From contig JAJQAF010000110.1 in assembly GCA_021203945.1 (NCBI GenBank), forward strand, positions 1-21,859: a DNA stretch of 21,859 nucleotides, written 5' to 3'. The DNA is from Campylobacter sp. Lineage in GTDB: Bacteria > Campylobacterota > Campylobacteria > Campylobacterales > Campylobacteraceae. How positions within the stretch are numbered: position 1 is the first letter of the stretch; each line of letters starts with the position of its first letter. The notes under the pieces are model-generated. The model worked only from the letters and a program-made list of their open reading frames with translations. It ran no database searches and was not told where the DNA came from. The translations under genes were made by a program, and so were the position numbers. Below, piece by piece: positions 7,992 to 16,452 of the stretch.

Positions 7992-8997
7992 CGAAAAGCC
8001 CCTTTGTTTGATTTATTTTTATTTTAAACGTCTCAAAGCATTTTTCGCTCGCTACGCGACCTTTCGCCGTTCGCTCGATATAGCCGTTTGCAAGCAAATA
8101 CGGCTCTATTACGTCTTCAACCGTTCCTTCGTCCTCGCTTAGCGCCGCGGCGATCGTGCTAAGTCCCAGCGGTCTACGTTTTGCGTCAAGTAAAATTTCA
8201 AGATATTTAATGTCCATCTCGTCAAAGCCCAAAGAATTTACGCCGAGTGCGTTTAGTCCCTCTTTCGCGCGTTCGTGAGATATGATAAGTTCATCATTGA
8301 CCTCGGCAAAATCTCGGATACGTTTTAACAAGCGCAAAGCTATACGAGGCGTTGCACGAGCGCGTTTTGCCAGTTCAAACGCCGCGTTTTTGTCGCACTC
8401 TTTGCCGAGCTTTACGGAAGCGATTCGGATGATCTTGCTAAGTTCGGCAACGCTATAAAACTGAAGTCTGAAATCCATTCCGAAGCGATCCCTTAAGGGT
8501 GCGGAGATCATGCCTGCTCGCGTAGTGGCGCCGATTAAGGTAAATTTAGGTAGATCGATTTTTATAGTTTGCGCGGCGGGACCCGAACCTATAATGATGT
8601 CAAGCCTAAAATCCTCCATCGACGAATACAATACCTCTTCTATCGCGGGGCTTAATCGATGAATCTCATCGATAAAAAGCACGTCGCCTTCTTGCAGATT
8701 CGTAAGGATCGCCGCCAGATCGCCGCTTTTTTCTATCATCGGCGCGGCGGTCATTTTTATGCTTACTCCCATTTCGTTTGCGATTATGTGCGCAAGCGTC
8801 GTTTTGCCAAGCCCCGGAGGTCCGTAAAATAGCACGTGATCCAGGCATTCGCCGCGTTTTTTTGCGGCTTTTAAAAAAACGTCTAAATTTTGTTTGAGCT
8901 TCTCTTGCCCTATATACTCATCAAATGTCCCGGGGCGCAAAGAGACCTCAAAATCGCTCTCAAAACTTACTTTTTCTATCTCGACTATCCTGTCCAT
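7981..8997 (-). CDS. ruvB: Holliday junction branch migration ATPase RuvB
   Basis: RuvB is the AAA+ motor that works with RuvA to migrate Holliday junctions during recombinational repair. The 338-residue length is standard. Visible landmarks are the Walker A motif GPPGLGKT (residues 59-66), Walker B LFIDE (107-111), sensor 1 LIGATTRAG (154-162), the arginine-finger segment APLRDRFG (166-173) and a C-terminal winged helix ending in [10 protein letters not shown]. All key residues appear intact. It lies 72 bp downstream of panB and overlaps the permease gene by 11 bp. ruvA and ruvC are not in the window. Confidence 0.97.
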   Translation of the reverse strand: MDRIVEIEKVSFESDFEVSLRPGTFDEYIGQEKLKQNLDVFLKAAKKRGECLDHVLFYGPPGLGKTTLAHIIANEMGVSIKMTAAPMIEKSGDLAAILTNLQEGDVLFIDEIHRLSPAIEEVLYSSMEDFRLDIIIGSGPAAQTIKIDLPKFTLIGATTRAGMISAPLRDRFGMDFRLQFYSVAELSKIIRIASVKLGKECDKNAAFELAKRARATPRIALRLLKRIRDFAEVNDELIISHERAKEGLNALGVNSLGFDEMDIKYLEILLDAKRRPLGLSTIAAALSEDEGTVEDVIEPYLLANGYIERTAKGRVASEKCFETFKIKINQTKGLFDGE

Positions 8998-9069
8998 TTT
9001 TATCCTAAATTTTAAAATTTTAAACGGCGAATTAATGTTACAAAATTAAGTTCGCTCGCCTGCACTCGT

Positions 9070-9879
9070 TTATCCCTTATACGTAAATTCATCGCTTGGA
9101 AAAATTTTATTTCTAACTTCGCTAGCGTATGTTTGAACGCTTTGTCTTACTATTTGCGCTCCGTTTAAATATCTTTTGGCGAATTTCGGCTTAAAATCCT
9201 CAAAAAATCCAAGCATATCCGACCACACCAGCACCTGACCGTCCACATTTACGCCCGAACCTATGCCGATCACGGGAATGCTTACGCTACTTGAAATTTG
9301 CTTTGCGACGCTATCTATCGTGCCTTCAAGCACGATCGCAAACGCCCCGGCTTGTTCGATCGCTTTGGCTTCGTCAATGAGTTTTTTAGCTTCGCTTTTG
9401 CCGCGCCCTTTTATCTTAAATCCGCCTTCAAATTTTGAAAATTGAGGCATAAGCCCGATATGCCCCATAACGCCGATACCTTCGTCGCAAAGCTTTTTGA
9501 TTATCGGTATATTTTTAAGTCCGCCCTCTAGTTTTACGGCGTCGGCATCGGTCTTTTTAAAAAATTTCATTGCGTTTTTTAGCGCCGTTTTTTCATCGCT
9601 ATAGCTCCCAAAGGGCATATCGGCTAGGATAAATGAATTTTTAGCGCCGTTACATACGGCTTTTACGTGATAAAGCATCATATCCATCGTAGCGCTTATG
9701 GTATCTTTTTTGAGATTAAAGCTCATATTTAAGCTATCGCCTACCAAAATAATATCGGCGTAATCGTCAAAAATTTTGGCGAAAAGCGCGTCATAAGCGG
9801 TTATCATGACTATGGGTTCGTTATTGATTTTTTTATTTTTTATATCGGTTACCGTAAGTTTTTTAATATCCTTTGTCAT
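9070..9879 (-). CDS. panB: 3-methyl-2-oxobutanoate hydroxymethyltransferase (ketopantoate synthesis)
   Basis: PanB transfers a hydroxymethyl group from 5,10-methylenetetrahydrofolate to 2-oxoisovalerate, the first committed step to pantothenate and coenzyme A. The 269-residue protein shows metal-binding Asp48 (LVGDSLNM) and Asp87 (ADMPFGSY), substrate-contacting KLEGG (Lys116-Gly120), GHIGLMPQ (139-146), and the expected catalytic Glu185 in VLEG. These match the known Escherichia coli active-site order. The ATG follows a TAAGGCG ribosome site. No panC or panD is next to it, so this gene is separated from the rest of the pathway. It is divergent from the Hpt gene. Confidence 0.96.
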   Translation of the reverse strand: MTKDIKKLTVTDIKNKKINNEPIVMITAYDALFAKIFDDYADIILVGDSLNMSFNLKKDTISATMDMMLYHVKAVCNGAKNSFILADMPFGSYSDEKTALKNAMKFFKKTDADAVKLEGGLKNIPIIKKLCDEGIGVMGHIGLMPQFSKFEGGFKIKGRGKSEAKKLIDEAKAIEQAGAFAIVLEGTIDSVAKQISSSVSIPVIGIGSGVNVDGQVLVWSDMLGFFEDFKPKFAKRYLNGAQIVRQSVQTYASEVRNKIFPSDEFTYKG

Positions 9880-9929
9880 AAAACGCCTTAAAATTTATAT
9901 AAAAGTTTTTAATTTTATCAAAATTTTGC

Positions 9930-9935
9930 TACAAT
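9930..9935 (+). promoter_or_regulatory. Predicted -10 element for the Hpt-domain gene
   Basis: TACAAT, preceded by TTGC in the context TTTTGCTACAAT, forms an extended -10 (TGnTACAAT-like) about 28 bp before the ATG at 9963. AAGGGA (9950-9955) is the ribosome site. Campylobacter promoters often lack a clear -35 box, and none is seen here. Confidence 0.55.
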
Positions 9936-9962
9936 TACCAGAATTTCTTAAGGGACGCAAAT

Positions 9963-10367
9963 ATGGGTATATTAAAAAGGCTGGAGATAGATTATTCATA
10001 CGATATAGTTGAAGAATTTCTATCACATTATTCTTTGATGTGCGATTTAATGGAGCCTTTGATAATAAATTTGGCAAGAGAAGACAAATACAAAAACAAT
10101 ATCCAAGAACTTTTTAGAATTTTTCACAATATAAAATCCGCGGCAGGTTTTATGCATCTAGACCCGATTTTAAAACTAACTACGCTAGCCGAAGAGGTTT
10201 GCGAGGAAGCTAGGTTATTAAACGGACCCGCTAACGACGATTTCGTCGACTGGCTTTTAATGGTTAGCGATCAGTTTGAAAAATACAGACAAGACGTCGA
10301 AAACGATGCCGAGTATTTTAGCGTTCTTGAGCCGCTTATTATAAATATTCCGTCAAAACTTGACTAA
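9963..10367 (+). CDS. Stand-alone histidine phosphotransfer (Hpt) domain protein
   Basis: This 134-residue, mostly helical cytoplasmic protein has the Hpt motif LFRIFHNIKSAAGFM with predicted phospho-accepting His55, followed by a conserved-looking helix (LTTLAEEVCEEARLL). Hpt proteins relay phosphoryl groups between response regulators and kinases. It has no kinase or receiver domain, so it would act in a multistep relay or as a phosphate sink. No obvious partner lies next to it; the nearest two-component pair is the psr-linked one about 4.3 kb away. The ssrA gene starts 35 bp after its stop. The motif is clear, but the signalling partner is unknown. Confidence 0.8.
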   Translation: MGILKRLEIDYSYDIVEEFLSHYSLMCDLMEPLIINLAREDKYKNNIQELFRIFHNIKSAAGFMHLDPILKLTTLAEEVCEEARLLNGPANDDFVDWLLMVSDQFEKYRQDVENDAEYFSVLEPLIINIPSKLD

Positions 10368-10382
10368 AATTCCAAAAAATAC

Positions 10383-10388
10383 TAAAAT
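10383..10388 (+). promoter_or_regulatory. Possible -10 element for ssrA
   Basis: TAAAAT lies about 15 bp before the mature 5' end of the tmRNA, in the short gap after the Hpt gene. It would start transcription a few bases upstream of the end generated by RNase P. The match is modest and AT-rich sequence makes chance matches likely; read-through from the Hpt promoter is an alternative. Confidence 0.4.
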
Positions 10389-10402
10389 ATCCGACTTTTA
10401 AC

Positions 10403-10764
10403 GGGGGCGACTTGGCTTCGACAGGAGTAGAGTGGCTATGGTTGCATGTCGCTTTGAGCAAAGCGTAAAAAGCTCAAAACTAAATTTAAACGCAAATAAC
10501 GTTAAATTCGCTCCTGCTTACGCTAAAGCCGCGTAAAGTTCAGTTGAGCCTCGCGCTTTTTGATACTATCTAAAAAAGAGAGCGAGTAACCTTAGATAGC
10601 GTAGGCTTTTATCTTGACAAGATGAGAGCCGAAATTTTGTCTTAGTCTAAATTTCGGTTTTGGAAAGTGAGCCTTTTTAGATGAAAATTTCACTTTTGCT
10701 AAACATGTAGAAGCTGTGGTTGTTTTGTTTTTGGACAGGGGTTCGATCCCCCTCGCCTCCACCA
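10403..10764 (+). ncRNA. ssrA: Transfer-messenger RNA (tmRNA)
   Basis: tmRNA rescues stalled ribosomes by acting first as alanyl-tRNA and then as mRNA for a degradation tag. The 5' end GGGGGCGACUUGGCUUCGAC is characteristic. Its first seven bases pair with CGCCUCC near the 3' end (one G-U pair) to form the acceptor stem, and the gene ends in an encoded CCA (10762-10764). The T arm has stem AGGGG/CCCCU around loop TTCGATC. The tag reading frame is at 10492-10536 and reads ANNVKFAPAYAKAA then TAA, identical to the known Campylobacter jejuni tag. The 362-base length is normal for a one-piece tmRNA. Confidence 0.98.
10492..10536 (+). other. tmRNA proteolysis tag reading frame
   Basis: The resume codon GCA at 10492 begins fourteen codons, ANNVKFAPAYAKAA, ended by TAA. 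The hydrophobic, alanine-rich end is the usual signal for ClpXP-type proteases. Confidence 0.95.
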
Positions 10765-10926
10765 TAAAACAAGCGAGATATCCGTAAAAGCGATATTTTG
10801 TTATTTTGATTTTACTTATTTTTATAAACGATAAACGTTACTTTTCTACACATTAAAATAAATAAATTCTTAACGTAAATTAATAAAATAGATATATTTG
10901 TTGATATTGTATTTCAAAATAAGCTT

Positions 10927-10946
10927 AATATACTTAAATATACTTA
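10927..10946 (+). repeat. Tandem 10-bp direct repeat upstream of napA
   Basis: AATATACTTA occurs twice with no gap, so the copies sit on the same face of the helix. OmpR-type regulators often bind paired direct half-sites with this spacing. A related TATACTTAA occurs at 4-12 before psrA. Binding is inferred, and low-complexity AT-rich sequence could explain it. Confidence 0.5.
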
Positions 10947-11033
10947 ATTCTAAACTTCATATAACAATATAAATTTTAATACTACAATAGTAAAAAATAT
11001 GATTAAAAAGGCTCAAAATACGGGCGTGGTTGG

Positions 11034-11047
11034 TTGATTTTAATCAT
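11034..11047 (+). promoter_or_regulatory. FNR/CRP-type binding site of the nap operon
   Basis: TTGAT-TTTA-ATCAT matches the FNR consensus TTGAT-N4-ATCAA at nine of the ten fixed positions. Its centre falls at 11040.5. A -10-like TAATAT at 11070-11075 implies a start point near 11082, which puts the box centre at -41.5, the classical position for activation by FNR or CRP. The regulator itself is not in the window. Confidence 0.75.
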
Positions 11048-11069
11048 TGACAGATAAGGTTTTCGTCGC

Positions 11070-11075
11070 TAATAT
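11070..11075 (+). promoter_or_regulatory. Predicted -10 element of the nap operon
   Basis: TAATAT lies 22 bp after the FNR-type box and about 38 bp before the napA ATG, giving a leader of about 31 bases. No -35 box is needed at an activator-dependent promoter with this geometry. The start point is predicted only. Confidence 0.55.
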
Positions 11076-11112
11076 ACGGTAAAAATACAACTTAAGATTG
11101 TGAGGAGAAAAG

Positions 11113-13893
11113 ATGAATCGTAGAGATTTCATAAAATCGGCTGCGGCAAGCGCCGCTTGCGCAAGCGCGGGCATAGCCATACCGGCAAATTTATCGGCGG
11201 TAACCGAAGCCGAAAAAGGCTGGCGCTGGGATAAGGCCGCTTGTCGTTTTTGCGGAACGGGCTGCGGCATAATGGTAGCAACCAAAGAGGGTAAGATAGT
11301 GGCGGTAAAAGGCGATCCTGAAGCGCCTGTAAATCGTGGTTTAAATTGCATTAAAGGCTATTTTAACGCTAAGATAATGTATGGTGAAGACCGCATTACT
11401 CATCCGCTTTTACGCGTAAATGAAAAAGGTGAATTCGATAAAAAAGGAAAATTTAAACAAGTTAGTTGGAAGCAAGCGTTTGACGTAATGGAAACGCAAT
11501 TTAGAAAAGCTTATAATGAACTTGGTGTGCATGGAGTAGGTATTTTCGGCTCAGGTCAATATACCATTCCGGAAGGTTACACGGCGGCAAAGATGATGAA
11601 AGCGGGTTTTAGAAGCAACAGCATCGATCCGAACGCACGCCACTGTATGGCTAGCGCAGTTGTCGCGTTTATGCAAGTTTTCGGCGTAGACGAGCCGTCA
11701 GGCTGCTTTGACGATATAGAACTAACCGATACGATCATAAGCTGGGGAGCGAATATGGCGGAAATGCACCCTATTTTATGGGCTCGCGTAAGTGATAGAA
11801 AGCTTAGCGCACCCGATAAGGTAAAAGTCGTAAATTTAAGCACGTATTCGACTAGAACGTCAAATTTAGCCGATATAGAGATTATATTCGCACCGTCAAG
11901 CGACCTTGCTATTTGGAACTATATAGCGCGCGAGATCGTTTATAATCACCCCGAGACGATTGATGAAGAATTCGTAAAAAAACATTGCGTATTTACTACC
12001 GGTCCCGCAGACATCGGATACGGGCTTCGTTCGGACATCAAACACAAAAAATATCTATCCGGCGAACTTGATACCGCCGCGACCGAGAAATCAAAGACTA
12101 TTAGTGAAATTGAAGGCGTTACGCTTTCGTATCTAGGACTAAAAGCGGGCGATACTTTGGAAAATAAAAATACCGCAACGGCGGGCGAACATTGGCATAT
12201 AACGTTTGAGGAATTTAAAAAAGCCCTTGCGCCTTATACGCTAGAATTTACGGCTAAGGTAGCGAAGGGCGATCCAAATGAAAGCATAGAGGAATTTAAA
12301 GAAAAATTAAAAGCTCTCTCCGATCTTTATATAGAAAAGAATCGCAAAGTGGTGAGCTTTTGGACGATGGGATTTAACCAGCACCAGCGCGGCACATGGG
12401 TAAACGAGCAAGCCTATATGGTGCATTTCTTACTAGGAAAACAAGCCCTTCCGGGTTCGGGAGCGTTCTCGCTTACCGGTCAGCCGAGCGCTTGCGGAAC
12501 GGCTCGAGAGGTAGGAACTTTTGTTCACAGATTGCCTGCCGATATGGTAGTGGCAAATCCGAAACATAGAGAAATTTCAGAGAAAATTTGGAAACTTCCC
12601 GCAGGAACGATCAATCATGTCCCGGGTTCGCATTATATAAAAATGATGCGTGATCTGGAAGACGGCAAGGTAAAATTTATATGGGTTCAAGTAAATAATC
12701 CGTGGCAAAATACCGCAAACGCAAATCACTGGATAAAAGCCGCGCGTGAAATGGATAACTTCATAGTAGTTAGCGATCCTTATCCGGGAATATCCGCGAA
12801 GGTCGCCGACCTCATCTTGCCTACGGCTATGATATACGAAAAATGGGGCGCTTACGGTAACGCCGAACGTAGGACTCAGCATTGGAGACAGCAAGTGCTT
12901 CCCGTAGGCGAAGCAATGCCTGATATTTGGCAGATGCTTGAATTTTGTAAGCGCTTTAAGCTAAAAGATGTTTGGGGAGAGAAAAGAGTAAATGACAAAG
13001 TGACCCTTCCAAGCGTGCTTGATGCGGCAAAAGCAATGGGGTATAACGAAGAAGATACGTTGTTTGACGTTTTATTTGCAAACGACGAAGCTAAAAGTTA
13101 TCCGGCGAAAGATCCTATTATGGAAGACTTTGATAACACCGAAGTGTTCGGCGACAGCAGAAAGATCATAGGATCGGACGGAAAAGAATTTAAAGGATAC
13201 GGCTTTTTTATCCATAAATATCTTTGGGAGGAGTATCGTAAATTCGGCTTAGGACACGGACATGATCTTGCCGATTTTGATACTTATCATAGGGTGCGCG
13301 GGCTTAGATGGCCGGTCGTAGACGGCAAAGAGACTCAATGGAGATTTAACACGAAATTCGACCCCTATGCGAAAAAAGCGGCTCCTAACGATAAATTCGC
13401 ATTTTATGGCAACAAAGCGGCGGCATTACCGAGCGGAGATTTGCTAGGCGTAAAGGATAAAGAAAAAACGCCTCTTGCAAATAAGGCTAAAATTTTCTTT
13501 CGCCCTTATATGGATCCTTGCGAGATGCCGAGCAAAGAATATCCGTTATGGTTATGCACGGGTCGCGTGCTTGAGCATTGGCATACCGGAACGATGACCA
13601 TGCGCGTTCCCGAGCTTTATCGCGCAGTTCCGGAAGCTCTTTGTTATATGCACGAGCAAGACGCGACTAAGCTCGGAGTGCTTCAAAACGAAATAGTCTG
13701 GGTTGAGTCACGCCGCGGTAAAGTAAAAGCAAGAGTTGATTTAAAAGGTAGAAACAAGCCTCCGGTAGGGCTTGTATATGTTCCGTTTTTTGACGAAAAC
13801 GTCTATATAAACAAGGTTTGTTTAGATGCGACTTGTCCGATTTCGAAAGAGACCGATTACAAAAAATGCGCGGTTAAAATTTATAAGGTTTAA
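11113..13893 (+). CDS. napA: Periplasmic nitrate reductase catalytic subunit
   Basis: NapA reduces nitrate to nitrite in the periplasm at a Mo-bisMGD centre. The 926-residue length matches epsilonproteobacterial NapA, which is longer than the roughly 830-residue enterobacterial form. A twin-arginine signal (NRRDFIK) leads into a hydrophobic run and a likely cleavage site near residue 29 (NLSA). Cys44, Cys47, Cys51 and Cys79 bind the [4Fe-4S] cluster, and Cys178 in [10 protein letters not shown] is the Mo ligand. The C-terminal dinucleotide-binding domain includes [19 protein letters not shown] precedes the ATG. It heads the operon napAGHBFLD and probably needs NapD as its Tat-signal chaperone. 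Confidence 0.98.
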   Translation: MNRRDFIKSAAASAACASAGIAIPANLSAVTEAEKGWRWDKAACRFCGTGCGIMVATKEGKIVAVKGDPEAPVNRGLNCIKGYFNAKIMYGEDRITHPLLRVNEKGEFDKKGKFKQVSWKQAFDVMETQFRKAYNELGVHGVGIFGSGQYTIPEGYTAAKMMKAGFRSNSIDPNARHCMASAVVAFMQVFGVDEPSGCFDDIELTDTIISWGANMAEMHPILWARVSDRKLSAPDKVKVVNLSTYSTRTSNLADIEIIFAPSSDLAIWNYIAREIVYNHPETIDEEFVKKHCVFTTGPADIGYGLRSDIKHKKYLSGELDTAATEKSKTISEIEGVTLSYLGLKAGDTLENKNTATAGEHWHITFEEFKKALAPYTLEFTAKVAKGDPNESIEEFKEKLKALSDLYIEKNRKVVSFWTMGFNQHQRGTWVNEQAYMVHFLLGKQALPGSGAFSLTGQPSACGTAREVGTFVHRLPADMVVANPKHREISEKIWKLPAGTINHVPGSHYIKMMRDLEDGKVKFIWVQVNNPWQNTANANHWIKAAREMDNFIVVSDPYPGISAKVADLILPTAMIYEKWGAYGNAERRTQHWRQQVLPVGEAMPDIWQMLEFCKRFKLKDVWGEKRVNDKVTLPSVLDAAKAMGYNEEDTLFDVLFANDEAKSYPAKDPIMEDFDNTEVFGDSRKIIGSDGKEFKGYGFFIHKYLWEEYRKFGLGHGHDLADFDTYHRVRGLRWPVVDGKETQWRFNTKFDPYAKKAAPNDKFAFYGNKAAALPSGDLLGVKDKEKTPLANKAKIFFRPYMDPCEMPSKEYPLWLCTGRVLEHWHTGTMTMRVPELYRAVPEALCYMHEQDATKLGVLQNEIVWVESRRGKVKARVDLKGRNKPPVGLVYVPFFDENVYINKVCLDATCPISKETDYKKCAVKIYKV

Positions 13894-13895
13894 TC

Positions 13896-14663
13896 TTGCA
13901 AAATTTTAATTTAAAAAATAGGCGAGAGGTGCTCAAATTCGGATTTAAGGCTCTATCCTTAGCCGTTGGCGGCGGTTTTATTTGGCGTCAAGCAACGCAA
14001 GCGGCTCCGCTTGTGCTTCTTCGCCCGCCTGCGGCTAGAGCCGAAAAAGAATTTTTATCAAGCTGTATTCGTTGCGGTCTTTGCGTGGAGGCTTGTCCTT
14101 TTGATACTCTAAGTCTTGCAAAGTTAAGCGACGGCATAAGCGTAGGCACGCCGTTTTTTAGACCTAGGCTGATTCCTTGCTATATGTGCGAAGATATTCC
14201 TTGCGTTACGGCGTGTCCGACAGGAGCGCTTGATACGAATTCGGTTAGTAAAGACGGAAAGCTTGATATAGAAAAAGCGAAAATGGGTGTCGCCGTCGTA
14301 GATATGAAAAATTGCGTCGCTTATTGGGGTATTCAGTGCGACGCCTGTTATCGCGCCTGTCCGCTTTTAGACAAAGCTCTTTACTTAGAGTATAGGCGTA
14401 ATGAGCGGACGCAAAAGCATGCATTTTTATTGCCGATAGTTAATAGCGATATTTGCACTGGTTGCGGCATTTGCGAGCGATCGTGCATAACGCAAAAGCC
14501 CGCCATAACAGTCTTAAACCGCCAAATCGCTTTAGGTGCCGTCGGAGATAATTACGTAAAAGGCTGGGTAAAAGAGGACGAACGCCGCGTAGATGACGCC
14601 GATAGCACGATAAAGCTGGATAGTAAAAAAGCGACGGATTATCTAAATAGCGGAGAGTTGTGA
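13896..14663 (+). CDS. napG: Ferredoxin-type quinol dehydrogenase component NapG
   Basis: NapG is a periplasm-facing iron-sulfur protein that works with membrane protein NapH to pass menaquinol electrons towards NapB and NapA. The start is TTG at 13896, two bases after the napA stop. The N-terminus has a twin-arginine-like motif (NRREVLKFG, residues 8-16) and a hydrophobic stretch. Four cysteine groups follow: CIRCGLCVEACP, CYMCEDIPCVTACP, CVAYWGIQCDACYRACP and CTGCGICERSC, giving capacity for four [4Fe-4S] clusters. The 255-residue length is normal. napH follows with a one-base stop/start overlap. Confidence 0.96.
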   Translation: MQNFNLKNRREVLKFGFKALSLAVGGGFIWRQATQAAPLVLLRPPAARAEKEFLSSCIRCGLCVEACPFDTLSLAKLSDGISVGTPFFRPRLIPCYMCEDIPCVTACPTGALDTNSVSKDGKLDIEKAKMGVAVVDMKNCVAYWGIQCDACYRACPLLDKALYLEYRRNERTQKHAFLLPIVNSDICTGCGICERSCITQKPAITVLNRQIALGAVGDNYVKGWVKEDERRVDDADSTIKLDSKKATDYLNSGEL

Positions 14664-15454
14664 TGAAATTTTTAATATTACGTAGAATAACTCAATTTGC
14701 TATTTTGGCATTGTTTGCCGTCGGAAACTATTACGGAATAAAAATTTTAAACGGAAATTTAAGCTCGTCAATTATTTTTGACACTATACCGATTAGCGAT
14801 CCGTTTGCGGTTTTGCAAATTTTTATCTCGGGCTTTAGCCTTAGCGCAAATGCCGTAATAGGCGCGCTAATCATATTTATTTTTTACGCGCTTATAGCCC
14901 CTCGCGCGTTTTGTTCGTGGGTTTGTCCGATAAATATATTAACGGATATCGCCTTCAAACTTAGGAATAAATTCGGCTTTAAAGGCGAGCGTATGCTGAT
15001 AATAAGCAAAAATTTACGATATTTTATGCTTGTTTTTAGCCTCGTGTTATCTTTTATGATCGCTCAACCGGCGTTTGAGACGATAAGTTATATAGGCATA
15101 GTTCAGCGCGGTATTATTTTTGGCTCCGCAAGCGCAATAGGCGTTGGAGTAGGCATTATAGCGTTTGATATGTTTGTAGCTAAACGCGGCATTTGCGGTC
15201 ATATTTGCCCGCTGGGTGCATTTTGGGCTTTGTCGTCGAAATTTTCGCTCATTCGCGTTAAACACAATAATGAAAATTGCACGAAATGTATGAAGTGCAA
15301 GCTCGTTTGTCCGGAAGTTCAAGTGCTCGGACTTATAGGCAAACAAAGCGGTTTCGTAACTTCAAGCGAATGCATAAGCTGCGGACGCTGTATCGACGTC
15401 TGTAAAGACGATGCATTGAAATTTAGCATTAGAAATTTAAGGAGAGAAAAATGA
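14663..15454 (+). CDS. napH: Membrane ferredoxin-type quinol dehydrogenase NapH
   Basis: NapH is the membrane quinol-oxidising partner of NapG. It replaces the tetrahaem NapC, which is absent here. About four or five hydrophobic helices are visible. Two CxxxCP motifs (CSWVCP and CGHICP) lie at the ends of helices, and a C-terminal domain has two [4Fe-4S] groups (CTKCMKCKLVCP and CISCGRCIDVCK). I choose ATG 14663, which overlaps the napG TGA and has GGAG seven bases upstream, over the GTG three bases earlier, giving 263 residues. The end overlaps napB by four bases (ATGA). Confidence 0.95.
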   Translation: MKFLILRRITQFAILALFAVGNYYGIKILNGNLSSSIIFDTIPISDPFAVLQIFISGFSLSANAVIGALIIFIFYALIAPRAFCSWVCPINILTDIAFKLRNKFGFKGERMLIISKNLRYFMLVFSLVLSFMIAQPAFETISYIGIVQRGIIFGSASAIGVGVGIIAFDMFVAKRGICGHICPLGAFWALSSKFSLIRVKHNNENCTKCMKCKLVCPEVQVLGLIGKQSGFVTSSECISCGRCIDVCKDDALKFSIRNLRREK

Positions 15455-15981
15455 AGATGAGAATATTGGTGATAACGGCGCTTGTATCGGCTTTTTTTGT
15501 CGCATGCGCCGTTTCCGGAAGCAGGATTAGCGAAAATGATTTAGGCGGTTTTAGAGATGCGGATCTTCTTGACGACGCTAACGTTACGCTTAAGGATATT
15601 AATTACACAAAAGAGCCCGCGGGTATGGCAAAGATATTCGAGCGTTCTTTTGAAAACGCTCCGCCGTTCATTCCTCACGATACGGAAGGGTTAGTGCCGA
15701 TAACAAAAGACCTAAATATGTGCGTAACTTGCCATATGCCGGAATTTGCCAAAGATAGCGGCGCTACACAGATACCTACTTCGCATTTTTACGATATAAG
15801 GAACAAAAAAGATCTTGCCGGCGCATTAGACGACGAAAGATACAATTGCACGGCTTGCCACGTTGAACAGCAAGGAGGCGTTACCGCGTTCGTAAAAAAT
15901 AACTTCAAGCCGTCTTTTCGTGATTCAAACGGATCTCATAAGTCGAATTTGCTTGACGTTCTAAACGACGGCGTTAAATAA
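15451..15981 (+). CDS. napB: Periplasmic nitrate reductase dihaem cytochrome c subunit
   Basis: NapB is the small dihaem cytochrome c that feeds electrons to NapA. The 176-residue precursor begins with a signal peptide (hydrophobic residues about 4-20, ending ACA). Haem-binding motifs are CVTCH (Cys91, Cys94, His95) and CTACH (Cys133, Cys136, His137). His76 (PHDTEG) and His112 (TSHFYD) are in the right places to be the distal ligands. AAGGAGAG precedes the ATG. napF starts directly after the stop codon. Confidence 0.96.
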   Translation: MKMRILVITALVSAFFVACAVSGSRISENDLGGFRDADLLDDANVTLKDINYTKEPAGMAKIFERSFENAPPFIPHDTEGLVPITKDLNMCVTCHMPEFAKDSGATQIPTSHFYDIRNKKDLAGALDDERYNCTACHVEQQGGVTAFVKNNFKPSFRDSNGSHKSNLLDVLNDGVK

Positions 15982-16452
15982 ATGCAAAATAGGCGAGAAT
16001 TTTTCAACCGATTTTTGGGCGCGGGTAAAACCGCCCCGAAAGCCGTTACGCCGCCGTATTTTAGCGGCGAATTTGATTGTATGGATTGCCAAGCTCCGTG
16101 CGTAGGTGCGTGCGAGCGTGAGCTTCTTAGCTTTGAAGATGGCAAGATAGTCTTTAAGGTTAAGAATCTAGGATGTAATTTTTGCGAGGCGTGCGCCGTC
16201 GCTTGCGATGAGGTCGGACGCAAAACGCTTGGCTTGGAATTTAATAAATTTATAAAAGCTAAGGTTAGTATCGAGATAAACTCGTGCCTATCGTGGAATG
16301 ACACTATTTGTTATAATTGCCAGGACGCGTGTAAATTTAGAGCGATAGAGTTTTTGGGCGTTTTTCGTCCTACGATAAATGATAAATGCACGGCGTGCGG
16401 GGAATGTTTGAGCGCTTGTTTTAAAAATTCACTAAAAATGGAGGCGTTGTGA
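15982..16452 (+). CDS. napF: Ferredoxin-type protein NapF
   Basis: NapF is a cytoplasmic iron-sulfur accessory protein thought to help NapA maturation. The 156 residues contain sixteen cysteines in four groups of four: 33, 36, 40, 44; 65, 68, 71, 75; 102, 110, 113, 117; and 136, 139, 142, 146. The third group has an unusual seven-residue first gap. The N-terminus NRREFFNRF looks like a twin-arginine motif, but no hydrophobic stretch follows, so export is unlikely. The ATG directly abuts the napB stop. napF occurs in Wolinella but, as I recall, not in the Campylobacter jejuni nap operon. Confidence 0.88.
   Translation: MQNRREFFNRFLGAGKTAPKAVTPPYFSGEFDCMDCQAPCVGACERELLSFEDGKIVFKVKNLGCNFCEACAVACDEVGRKTLGLEFNKFIKAKVSIEINSCLSWNDTICYNCQDACKFRAIEFLGVFRPTINDKCTACGECLSACFKNSLKMEAL

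Larger units (their letters stand above)
10765..11112 (+). promoter_or_regulatory. Intergenic region between ssrA and napA (nap control region)
   Basis: This 348-bp stretch is strongly AT-rich and has no plausible gene. Just after ssrA there is a weak imperfect hairpin (AACAA...ATATC paired with GATAT...TTGTT, about 10768-10802) leading into T-rich sequence, which could be a weak terminator. Further on are a 14-bp dyad TTAAC-GTAA-ATTAA (10870-10883), a tandem 10-bp repeat (10927-10946) and an FNR-type box with a matching -10 element (11034-11075). The AGGAG ribosome site at about 11102-11106 serves napA. This layout suggests several regulators act on nap. Confidence 0.6.

Noticed and set aside
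10764..11112. Integrated element at the 3' end of ssrA
   Set aside because: tmRNA genes are common attachment sites, but no integrase, no repeated ssrA 3' end and no foreign genes follow; the nap operon comes next.
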